DNA from: Centropus unirufus
Lineage: Eukaryota > Chordata > Aves > Cuculiformes > Centropidae
NCBI GenBank assembly: GCA_013397695.1
Contig: VYZI01000530.1
Location: 197,868-261,867 of the forward strand
Length of the DNA stretch: 64,000 nucleotides
Direction of reading: 5' to 3'
Under the pieces are notes generated by a model. It was not told the origin of the DNA, searched no databases, and saw nothing but the letters and a program-made list of their open reading frames with translations. Each line of letters begins with the position of its first letter. Position 1 is the first letter of the stretch. Position numbers and translations under genes: made by a program. Below, in pieces: positions 1 to 11,900 of this stretch.

Positions 1-2374
1 ACATTACATACAACAGTAATGCAGAGAATAATTGCAGATTGTATTTTTCATTTCTTTGACGATGAAACTAGCAATACTCTTTTTATGAAAGATCAAGGGT
101 CTTGTCTGTTCTAAACAAGATGTGAGTTAAGGAATAGTAAATCACATGGAACAAAAGGGAAACTGGAAGGAAGTCTCAATACGCTGGCAGACTATCTATT
201 AAGGCTTTTTTTTGTGATTCTGCTCATTAAAAAAAGAATAGAAAACTTCCAGTTGGACTTAAGCCCTGTGAAACACAATAGCCACTAAGTCCTAGTGAAA
301 ATGGATTACCCATCTGTCTTAGGAAATTACTCCTTTAAACTGGCTCTCATTAAGTCATAGCATGGTTCGGGTTGGAAAGAACCTCAAAGTTCCACCTTCA
401 TCTTAAAACTGCTACGCCTTATCCTATCACTACACTCCCTGATAAAGAGCCCCTCCCCAGCTTTTCTGTAAGCCTTCTTTAAGGCTACTATAAGGTCTCC
501 CCAGGGCCTTAGAAATGCCCTTAAACTTTTAAGTAGCTAACTGGCAAAAAAATAATATTGAGAACCTAAATTAAAACAGCAGAGCACACCCTCCTAACCT
601 CAATTCAAGAGTGAAACATACCTCCATCCTCCGAAAGCAGAAAACTCGGAAGACAAAAACCTTTCAACCTAGCTCTCTGTTGAGAAAGTACCTTCATTTT
701 TTCCTAGTAAGTCATGACCGAATGGAGAAGGATGGGCAGTGAGTCAGTACCTATTGCCTCAATATTGCCTACACACACGTGTCACTCGGCTCTTGTGACT
801 ACTGAGCCCCAGGTCCTCTGACTGCACTTTCACCCATTCATTCGCAAATCGCGTAGTTTCACACATAGAAACTCTCGGTTTGCAAGGCACAGACATGTTC
901 TGCTCTCTGCAGTCTCCCAATCTGTTTGAACGAGAATGATAAACTCTTGTTCATCAATGGGTTTGACTAAGTTTTTGGTTTTGCTGTTGTGCAATACAAA
1001 CCCACACAGAGATTGAAGAACAAGGCTACTGAGCTTTCCCAGTGCAGGGAGTGGCCTCCTCTTAAACCTTGGCAGCTGCCTATCTCCAAAGATCCAGGTT
1101 GACTCATTTACTTGAGATGGTCCCCTTCAATTCCAGACTCTCAAACCAATAACCAAACTTCCCTGTATCTTATCAGACATCTGGGCAGACAATGACAGAT
1201 GGTGAACTTGTATTGAGATAAACAATGGTACCTCCACTGTAGCACTTCCACCTGTGCTCATTCCTTCACACTATAATGTAACTCTCACTAAAAGATGCTA
1301 ATTTGATAGCACAAAAACCCTCGGGCTGTCTTGCCTGTAGAACTTGTACAGAGATCCCAGTAGCTTTCTAAACTGCCCGTGCCATCCCGGTAACACTCCT
1401 TCCTGGAGCACAAGGGTGACCTGCACAGGAGAGAGAACTGGCTTCCCCTGCTACCTGCAACAGAAACATCTCCTGAGATGGCCATAAGGAACATGAACGG
1501 GCATTTTTAGAAATTCAAGCTTGATAAAAGGCTTTATGATCTACCCTTAGTAGAACACCTCTACACCTCAGTGCAGGAAAAGGCGGCAGAAGTTGCTTTT
1601 TTCACACAGTTATTTCTGTCATACGATTGACAGGCAGCCCTGAGTGTTTAGCTGGGTGGATTTTGAAAGCACCTGAAAAAACGACCGAGCCAGCTCTGTA
1701 CATGGAGTTCCTCTACCATCTACCTTAGGGGATGAGGATACGCTTTCTGCTCTGCCACAAGCAGGAGACAACACTGGTCTCAGTTTTTGTCCAAGTGCCT
1801 GAAATGTACAGCCCTGAAAATCAGGCCATAGTTTCAAAGTGATCAAGATATGCAGCTCCCCTTAGAGGGCTCTGCATTTTTGTAGGTTTCCACAGAACAA
1901 AGACTTTTTTTTCCCCATCTACTTTTTTAATTAACTGATAGAACTTGTTGTCAAGTATTCTCATTGAGCTAAATATCTCAGCATGAGTAAAAATAAAACT
2001 TTTCATATTTAAGGGCTCAACTGCATCATCCAGACTTATACCGCACAAAACTGGAGAGATCTGGGGATTAAATTCTCCCTTTCCTCTGACCATTGGCTGT
2101 TACCAACTCTTTCTTCTTTTTCTCATTTCAATTGATGAGCTTTATACTGGCTGACTTAGACATCAACTATTTTCTTTGGGTAAACAATCTGGACTAGCAC
2201 ATTTATCTTGCTAGGCAACAGGTGTCCTAACACTTTTGACTTCACCTAAAAAAGCAGAGCAAGCAAAAATCTTTGCAGTTTCAAGAGATGCTACAATGGA
2301 ACTCAAATTTATCATAAAGGAAAACCTGCGTTTAATGACTTGAATACTCAGAAAAATCAAAAAGCTTCACCAAC
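1..2374 (-). other. PTPN13: PTPN13 intron 7, 5' part (runs off the left edge)
   Basis: The intron starts with the GT at 2374-2373. The mammalian protein continues after exon 7 with VRRYKTYHGDVF-like sequence; nothing resembling it is encoded here on the minus strand, so exon 8 is outside the window. The stretch is AT-rich, unremarkable sequence apart from a CR1 fragment at 355-512. Confidence 0.85.
355..512 (-). mobile_element. CR1 LINE 3'-end fragment
   Basis: The plus strand reads TCATAGCATGGTTCGGGTTGG at its left end, the reverse complement of a CR1 3' end. It continues with the CR1 signature stretches CCTATCACTACACTCCCTG, AAGAGCCCCTCCCCAGC and TATAAGGTCTCCCCAG. The segment between the first motif and AAAACTGCTACGCC is shorter than in full CR1, so there is an internal deletion. 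The copy is short, 5'-truncated and diverged, with no coding potential. CR1 is the dominant LINE of birds and usually inserts as such 5'-truncated pieces. Confidence 0.85.
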
Positions 2375-2926
2375 CTTCTACATTCATAGCTTCCCTCAGA
2401 AGCTGCAACTTCTTCTGTCTCTCCCTTATCCTGTCAAAGGCACTCGATATCGCTGCAGAAGTTGTTGTCTCGTGGCGCATTTGGTCCAGCTTCTGTGGTC
2501 CGAAGACATCCAGTGCTATGCTCCCATCCGAGTATCTCGCCTCCTTGGCTCTGGCAGCAGAAGTCCGTACTGTAAACGCCTCACTCTGCTGGCTGTGCCC
2601 AGGGCAGCCTCCAGCGTGGTCCCTCTCCGCTGTCTTGTCAGCTGTGCAAAGCAAATCTGTGGAGGAAGCCCATACTTTCCGCTTCGGAGTGACCTCTGGT
2701 TGAAGGTGACCTTTTTTTTCAAACTCACTGGTTTTACATCTATATGGACAGAAAATGTCTTCCTGGCCCGAGTTGTAATCTGTGGAAATGCCCTGGAAAA
2801 ACTCTTCCTCACCTTGTGTTCCTCTAATGGAGAGAAATCCCATAGACTTGCTAAGTCCTTTGTTAAGCATGGTCTGTTGAGAGAAGTGAGCTTTGTGTCC
2901 GTCGGGCGTATCGACCAATGTTTTTC
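2375..2926 (-). CDS. PTPN13: PTPN13 exon 7 (residues 211-394, KIND-FERM linker)
   Basis: This 552-base exon is the largest in the window. The acceptor is ATCTCCTTATTCCAG before GAAAAACATTGG, so codon 211 is completed as GGA and the protein continues KTLVDTPDGHKAHFSQQTML. Conserved blocks are LNKGLSKSMGFLSI, VWASSTDLLCTAD and ARYSDGSIALDVFGPQK; the segment from AISSAFDRIRERQKKLQLLR to the end is a predicted helix, rich in Arg, Lys and Leu. Between the blocks it is Ser/Thr/Glu-rich, diverged and probably disordered. The donor after GTAGAAG is GTTGGTG, weaker than the other five. The exon is phase 1 and the next one lies outside the window. A 221-codon open frame on the opposite strand (2340-3005) is its antisense shadow. 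Confidence 0.96.
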
Positions 2927-5900
2927 CTGGAATAAGGAGATATTTCACATTTGTAATTTTTCACTTAATACACAAGAGCACCGAACAAGTTACTTACTGC
3001 TCTAAGTGTTACCTCAGCATACATTTTGGCCTTAATTTTGTTGTGCAAAACATTGAGGCGACTACTCACAAGGCTGCCTCAGTCAACAAAGGTAGAACTC
3101 CCAACTACTTACATCTGACAACCATTTTATTTCTTTTAACTCTGAAGAGCTCCAGCAGAAAATCTGGCCTATTATAATTCAACATCAACATTTTAAAAAA
3201 ATTAGTCTGGAGTATCTCAAAAAGTACTGCTTAACGATCAGTCTGGAATCAGCCATTCATTTCACACCCAAAGGCATCACTACAATTTTTAATGACAAGT
3301 CCAGGCTTGTTCTACAGATTTATGGGTGCCCTGCAGTAGTGTCAGTAAGAAGAATGACTGAGTAATTAGGAATTCTAAAAATCTTGGATCTGTCTTTAAT
3401 GACTATTTTTGGTGATGATAGTCTCCCCAGATAAACACCACCTTAAAACAAAAAAAAACAAACAAACCCAGCAAAGCCTCTAGGATCAAAATGATTCTAC
3501 AAGCCTGTACCCTTCAGGTTTCGTTAATAAATAGATCAGCCAACACTAATAAATATTCACTCCTTTCCTTCTCCTTTACTGTGAAATTACTTTGAGAATG
3601 AAGGAAATTGCCAAAGCTGGAATAATATCAATGAGATACATACATGCCCTCTGAAGAATATCATATCATGGTACCCAAGAAGTTTAGATGACCAGGTAGG
3701 TCTCAAGTATAAAATGTTTTCAGAGCATCAGCCTAATTTTACAAAACTGATTACAAACATCAGTAAGTGCAAACTCATTCCTTAGTATTAACAGATGACC
3801 TACGAGCTTACCTTTCATGTTCTTAAGCCTTTCTGAGATCAGAGTAAATGAATTATAACCATTACAAGTGTAAAACCTCAGAGAGAAACTAGTATTAAAG
3901 GCTCCCCAACTCCTACTCACTGTTAGCAAACTAAAGGTTTTTAATGCTTTTGCATTATTCAAGTTGCAAATCCAAAGTCTGCTGCAGACACCGCGCAGGC
4001 ACTAACCTGCTCATAACCCCAAGTGACCAAGGACGGTGCAAATCTCGTTATGAGCTCTGGCCTTCCCAACCTGCAGCGTACACACTGCAACCTCGATCTC
4101 CTAACGACACCACTGACCAGAAATCCAGACTAAAACATTCCATGCTGGGTTGGCCAAGCAATGCGGGCTCCCTGAGGGAGCCAGTACGGCATGGGATGCT
4201 TTCCTCAGAGCTGGCTCCCTCTCTCCCGTGACACTACCAGGTGCCTCCTCCAAGAGCAGCAGCCCTGGAGGCCTCCTCACAAGAGGCAGGCGGGAGCTCC
4301 GGGTTATTTTCTGCACTCTGCCTCTTGCTCTCCGAGGTGGCTCCCAGAGCCCACGGGATCCCCCCTTGCACAGCACGCTCCTGCTGGTCTCCAGCTCAAG
4401 CCTATTACCCTTTCAACTTGAATTTCTCAGAACGCTTTAAGGTTACTCATAATTGTACTCAGATATGCTTTAAAAGCTGATGGCTTTACATCTTGCAACT
4501 CTGATATTCTATTTGAAGAGAAGTCGTTAGCTTTTAGGTTCTATTTCTGTGATATTAAACTAACAACAGGTGTTTTAAAGACTAAAGCTAAATGTGACCA
4601 AGAAGCCCTTGGCCTCTTACCAACACAAAAATTGGTAAAATGCTAGGGTTTTCTAAAAAGTCCATTGTAAAAAATTACACAGTTCCACTCTTTTCAGCCA
4701 AGAGAACAAAGCAAAGACCTTTGTCAATGACAATGAACTAATCTCCTGACAGGATCTGACACATCCCTTCAGATTTAAAAAATACAGCTTTAACCCTAAA
4801 CACAAGTAAACATAATTATCTTTGTGGTCAGGTAAATCTTATGTTGTTCTATCTTATTCTGATACGACTGGTGAATGGCAGATAATATCCACAGACACAC
4901 AAGTGTTTTAAAAGTAGCCAATCACTGAAGTTCCCACTATCTAAAGCAGTGGGTGATATCCCTTCTGCAAACACACACATGCACATCAAGGACAGACATT
5001 CCTAAACAGGATTTTAATTCAGACATTTGTGAGAGAGAGAAAAAACAAAAACACAGCAATATTTAGGATAGTCACCAAAACCCATATCTAATGGAGGTCA
5101 AAGAATCCTTCCCAATAATGAGAGTTCCCAGATGAATTTAGGCAGAAAAAACTAAAACAACCTCCCCTGCACAGCTTTCACTGATTTTTTTAAATGTAAA
5201 AGAAAAATAAATTAAGAAACAATTCAACTTTTCAACACTGGAAGTTTTTACATGTACAATATGTTTCTGAGCCAAACAACGGCAAACAAAGCAGAAAAAA
5301 CAAGAGAAACAGACAACTGCAACTCCGACGGGGTTACTGGGTCCATCAGCAGCCATGACTCAGAACATTCCTGGTTCAAAAGATCATGTAAGTCTCTGCA
5401 TGTCGAAGCGTTTTGTTATTTCAGGATCACACCCAGGGAAAAAGGCAACAAGGTCCTTAAAGTACCAGGGGGATCCTTACCATAGCCCACCCAGAGCCAT
5501 CAATGGATTCTCTACTGAACACTGGAGAGAACTGGAATGAAAGAACCCAATCGCCATTAAAAAAACAGCGCTAATGGGAAGGAGCATCCTCCTTATCAAC
5601 ACTGCAGTTTCCATGGAATGGTAGAATTCAGACCAAATGTAACAGAAGCTGCTTCTAGCGCATGCCGGAGCTCAGAAGGCACAAGCTCCTTACCTCGACG
5701 CGCAAGAGATGCTCTCAGCTGCCCAAGCCATCCGCCCACCTGGGGCTTCCTCAGGAGGAAAAGGGAATGCTGCGAGCGCTTTCTCATCAGCAGTGACTGG
5801 GGAAGCGTCACCTCTACAGCCCTGCCTCTCGTTCAGCGAATTGCACGATGAGACAGGAGATGAGCTGTCCCCGGGCTGCAGGAGACATTCCACTTCCACA

Positions 5901-8900
5901 CTTCCCGGCTGCCAAGTGGAGATGTCTACAGGTCTAACTCACATCCGCATTGGCTTATTCAGCCAACGTCAGTTTTTAACACAGAACCAAGAGGACTTCC
6001 CAGCTGGTCTTAGTACTCAGCCTTCAGATTGTAAAATTCTCTTGGACATCTTTCACCTTCCCTTTATTTTTCTCCCCATTTTCACCTCTGTTGTTCACCA
6101 GTCTCAGTACTTCTTCCTACTTTCGCAGAACCCACCCCTCTCCACGTAACGCCATTTCAACAAGCTCTCTCCAAAAAGGCTCACAGCATCAATGTGAGCG
6201 CTTTTAGAATCAAAGAAAATTAAAGAGGAGGCCAGAGGGCAAGGGGTGCGCAGCCGGCTCGAGCCAGGAAGGCAAAGCAAAGAAAAGCAGCGACACAGAA
6301 CTTGCAGACCCATACTTTATGCCAGCCAAGGATGCCTGCGGCTCTCGGCACCAGAGAACGGAGGTCAACAACGCAGGACAGGGCTTCTCAGGACAGAAGG
6401 AACTCAATGCCAGGGAAAAAAAATGGATTAGGCAACCAGCAATCAGCCCAGGCCATTTCCTCTATTTTTAATAACTTAAGTATGTCCTCATCTTTCCTCA
6501 TGTTTTAAAGCACTATTATAGACTTTGTAAGTCACAAAATGAACTGTTAAGTTATTTTCACCTTTTTTTTCCCCTGGATTTCCTCAACACGCTCCCTCAC
6601 TGTTACTTAGATGAAGGGTCTCAGATGTCTGCTGTACTCCTCTCCTAGCACAGGGCTCACGTCTGGCTTTTAGCTAAGAGAACATTTACAGAAGAGAGCA
6701 GACTTCAATAATATATATGCCCTTCTTCAAAACATGCATTTCATGCAGACACAAATCTAAATTAATAAAGGCAATACATAGTTTATCCATCAGGTTTTTT
6801 TACCCTTTTATGATGAAATATGGGGGAGCATGAAGGAAGTAAAGGTAAGAGCTACCAGTAAAAATTATACATTAAGAATAAAGATCCAACTAAGGATCCC
6901 AAAGGACCCTGAATGCATAGTGGAATTAATTAATCTTTAAATTACAACGGATGGAGAGAGTCACATTATGACCTTCCTCGAAAAACAATTTGTTTGTATT
7001 TGTAGTGGAAGCTCTGGAGAGTAGAGTTCTTGCTCCTCTTGGCTCCACTGAGGACATTGGGTATCTCACATGAGACCACACCGTTACTCCATGCTTCAGT
7101 TACTCGAGGGTATAAACAGCACCGAGAAGTGCTTCTCTACTTGGCAGTGATGGGATAGGACAAGCCAATAGAAATTAATACACCTCAGCTTCCAAAGGCG
7201 CGCTTTCCCCCTCCCCAATTTCCCCTCTGCTGAGCTGAACTCTTCTTCATGCTCATCTGAATAGTATTTGGGCTCTTGATTTCACGTATTGCCCTTGGGT
7301 GTTTATCCTCTACTTGATGTTACAGTAGTGCAATTACTTATAATTACTGTAAATAATTCAGATGTGATTATAGTAATTGCATGATTCCAAAGTATAATAT
7401 ACAGTGAGGGAATATATACAATAAAAATAACAATTAATCTTCAGGAGTTCACAACAAAATTCCCTTGTGGTGCAAGAATGAAAATCTAGTTTTCCACAGG
7501 CAGTCAAGTGGCTGATCCGATGGGAGGAGAAGCCAAACCAGTCTATAATTCTGTGACATGATCCTATGTTCCTTTTGCTAAATGACCACGGATCTGCTCC
7601 CTTCTGCCTTTGGTGTCTTCAGCTATGAATGCACCTTCTTCAACACCGGTGCCATCCACAAAGCATCTGTTACTCACACTGACAGTACAACACTCTGGTT
7701 GACTTTCCTCACAGTAAGAGAGATGTTATCTGGTCCTAACTAAATTCAGTCTGATTGCAATTAGTTGTGTACCAGCATGATCATACAAGCAATTAATTGA
7801 ATATTATATAAGTGCAAACAGGGTCAATGCCGTAACTGCACCTGGTTTTAATGAATAATCTTAGTTCAGGTTTATTTAAACTCTTTCTGATTACTCCCTT
7901 CTGTTATTTGCTCGAAGCAGAACACCTTTTTAATCCCCGCTGTAGCAAAGCTTATGGCTATGCCCACGCACACCCAGGGGGGCCGGGGGAGGAAGAGGCA
8001 GGCAGGGGCTGGGGATAGGACCCCCGTGGACATGAAAGCACGCACCATCCGTGCCAGGCTGAAAGGTCTGAAAAGAGGAAATGATTATACAGGGGTTTAA
8101 AAAACATCTCCCACACCATCTTTGTGCAGAGGATGGAAAAACAGAGAAATTCTGATACCAAAACAATGTGGTTAGTTTCTCAAATGTCAGTGGGCAGCAG
8201 ATGGAGGAGCTGGGTTTGCAATCCCTCTGGGGCAGGCCAAGAGCCAGACAAGAAGACAACAGAGCTAGACGTGGCCTGTGGGCTGACTGCTAGGAATGGC
8301 AACCCCTCCTTTTTTACTGTCTTAAATTGTCGAGAAAATCCAAGCTTCAGACAGAAGTGCTCCTCAAACAATGCGTTCTTTGTGAAGGAAGAACTGAGCT
8401 GGACACAAGGACTGTTGGAAGCACTCGAAGGCATGGCCAAGCTACAAATCCTGTGAAACAATTTGCTTTCTGCTCCGGACTGACGTGGCTCCTCCATCAA
8501 AAACCCAAACAGCTTCAGAAACCAAGCGTCTTGCTCACGACAGCAGTAGCGAACCTTGCCAAGTAAAGACATCTCACCCCTTCCCTGCCCCTGCGGAAGA
8601 GACAAGTGCTCCGCTGCTCCTTCCCACGCAGGGACCAATTTCTGGGGCTACGTTTCTCAACCAAGCAGGCGAAAGGGCCCCCCAGCTTTGCCCCTCCAGG
8701 ATTTCCGAGTACCCCAGGGGGCTCAGCTGCAGGGACAGTGTTTAACATCTGCACTTTGGTTTTCTCACTGATCTTTGAGTCTTTTGTCTTCAGAGTTCTG
8801 CCTCCACCCTCAGCACCTCCAACACCGCCAGGCTGGACGCTCGGTACAGACAGCGACTATCCCGAAATTAAAAGAGTTCTACCAGCAGCAGCACTGCTAA

Positions 8901-11900
8901 AGGCAAACAGAAGCCCTTATTTAAGGAAAACAGGCATGGTTTCTGGGCTGCAAAAGAATAAAAAAAACCGAAACAGAAATAAACAAGACATTCTCATCTG
9001 GCTTCCATTTGCCTCTGAACTCTGGAAGTTATTCTCCACCTACTCAATTCTTTTTTTCTAGTACTGAGGAGACAGCAGAGAGAAAAAAAACATATCATAT
9101 TTCCAGATGAGAGCTCTTCAAGTCATCAGAATTAAGTCTGTGCTCTATTTTTGCTAAGTTACATCTGTGCGCTTGAATTTAGCAAGAAAATGAGTCAGCT
9201 GTTCAAGTTCACATGTAGAGGTCATCACTGTAAACCACTTCTTTATAGGCCAAAAGCTGCAATTTTACCCCGATCAGGAACTGTAACAATCCACAACCAA
9301 CTTCTCTGGATCAAATGTGAAAGGGTACATTTTCTTTCGCCTGTGACTTTTTGCTGGGAAGCAACATTAGCAATTGATACTCCCGAGAATGATAACTGCT
9401 TGGATTTCTTTTTAAAAACTGAAAGGCACTTCACTCAGTCCTCGCTTCTTTCACTGAGTTTACAACAGCTGCCATTTCTGCTGAACCTGATGAAGCCACA
9501 CAGCCTAATCACACAGGGAGTTTATCAAGATTTTATTCAGTGTTTCCAACTATTTCCTGTTATGTAGAGTTAAGGTGAACCTTAATCATGTCTTAAATTA
9601 ATTTCAAGCCTTTATTTGTGCGGCGTATGCTCTTTTTGGAGAGGTAAAGGTTGGTGTTTTGTGGGTTACGACTGCAGGGCTGTGACACGCGAGGTTAACT
9701 CGTGACAGCCCTCCTCGCTGAAGGAGCAGGGTTAAAAGTAGATCTTTTAACTCTTGTGGTAGCAAAGCCAAGCCAGGACCCGTTAGCTCAGCCTCTTCAG
9801 ATAAAATACCTCTGCAAAAGCCGGTTCTTGGTGTCCTCAGACCACCAATTTCAGTTGGAACTTTGTAAATAAAAGCACGAGGTGCAGGATTTAAATTACG
9901 AGGGGCTGGGAAGAAGGATGCCAGGCACGTACAAATGATGGAGATCTTAACTGGGCTTTAAATGCACTACAGAGCCTTCAGGAGGAGGAGTGCTAGAGCT
10001 TGTTGCAATGAGTAACACGGCAAATTCATTCTTGCATTATGTTGGGAAGAGTTTGGCAGTTACTCTTTTGTCACATCAAAGGAATTTTATCAAGCAGCTT
10101 TCACAAATAATTCCGTAAGTAAAGACTTCTAAGGTCTAAAGTATTTTGAATACATAACTTAAACAACACTCACTGGTTCAGATGACTCATACCAGGTTTT
10201 ACCACTTCTATTTCTGCTGGCCAAGTCAGTTCCTAAATACAGTTTCTGAGTATGACTTGACTGAAATCAAACACTCTGTAATATTAATTTAGAATAAACT
10301 ACTTCTGCAGTCAGCTCTGCTATAAAGCTCATTCACCAGGATGGCCAAAGAAAGTGAGTCATGAAAGAGACAGAAAAATAAATTTAATTGGGGTGCATAT
10401 TAACATGAAGCTATTAGTTAATTTAATAATTACCTTCAAGACATAAAAATGGAAACGGATAGCTGAAAATATCCAGGCTTGTTCTCCTTATGAGGAGAAC
10501 AAAATATCCAATTTAAACACATGAAAAGTATTTAAAAATATTTGTCCTAAGCCAGCAATAAAGCCCCATCAATTATACTTTTGGATGACCACAGTATGGA
10601 AAACTGATCTTAATATTAATGACTTTCAAAGATGTAAAAGTAAAAATCTTTGCCTTTTTCAAAGACTGCAAGTATCTAAGGTATTAGTTGGCTACTCTCC
10701 AACGAGGAGCACACACCTTTTGCTGAACTGTCTCTACAACCATGAACTCAGGATAATTTACCAGCTGCCTTAAGTTGGATGCTCATAGTAACTTTCCGAT
10801 ACTCTGGAGTCCATAATAAATGCCTCGGCTGTACACGGATTTTTCCTCCATGTGACAGTTTTTCTATTAACTGAAAAGTCTCTTAAGTTGCTCAATGGAA
10901 CTGCACCTTAGGGGGTGTCAGACGAGTCTTCTGCCCTCCCCAGGAAAGGACACTGCTCACCATATTTAATTCGTTAAATACAACTGGTGAAATTAGACAC
11001 GTCCCTAATCGTCCCAGTACTAAACTGGGACACAACATCATCTCAGAGGAAGTTAAGCCCAAACACTTGGACAAAAAAATGACTGATACAACTTCTAACT
11101 TCTGAGAAAATTATTTCAGTCACCATCTCAATCCTGCCTCATCTTCCCAGCTTTCTAAGAGTTTGCTTTTTTTTCCAATTGGAATGAGAAATGCACGTTT
11201 GAGCTACACGCAACAACAAACCAGAGCAGCGTTAACAGAGGGAAAAAGGCATCTCTGCTTCTCTGAGTTTTGTTGGGTTTTTTATTAACATTTTTTACCT
11301 TTACAATTTTACTTAAACCCTCACCTGGCCTTCTACTTGGGGCTCCTCCGATTCTCATAGGTGTAATCAGTACTACATCCACTGCCCACTTCTCCAGCTG
11401 TGCCCCCAGGGCAGCTGATCCCTGCTGCTCCCGACAGAATTTGCACCAGAAATCCAGCATACCATCCCAGAGAAGGAAATAACCAAGGGTTACAGTGCCC
11501 TGAACCAAAGGCGAGCTGTCTCTCACTGACTTTCAAATACAGAACCCCGTAAAAATGCCAAGTGGAACTGAGAACAGCCTGAGCTGGTTTCCTCCTGCGA
11601 GGAGTTTTGTTCGCTTTGCTCTATTTTGTACTTTACTGATACTCCATATTCCCCGAGGTCTCAGGGACGTGGAGATCGAGGAATGTGTAAGATTGAAATT
11701 CAGAGAGCGTGATAGTGCTATTAAGAAATACCAGGAAACAAGACTGATAACAAGAGTAGAATTGGGAAAGGTTCTGGGGAAGCTAAGACGGTTGGCAACC
11801 CTCTAGAGAAAAATAATGAGAGTTCCAGATGTAATGAATGTGATACAGAAAAGCTGAAACAGGTCGAGTGGAAGCAAGAGAGGCAGAACATAAAAAAAAA

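Noticed and set aside
1619..1846. Exon-like minus-strand segment ending CCCCTAAG before GTAGATGG
   Set aside because: The encoded residues do not match the sequence expected after PTPN13 exon 7 and no good acceptor in the right phase was found.
2340..3005. 221-codon open frame on the plus strand
   Set aside because: It lies antisense over PTPN13 exon 7, whose minus-strand frame is conserved and properly spliced. The plus-strand translation resembles nothing and is a shadow.
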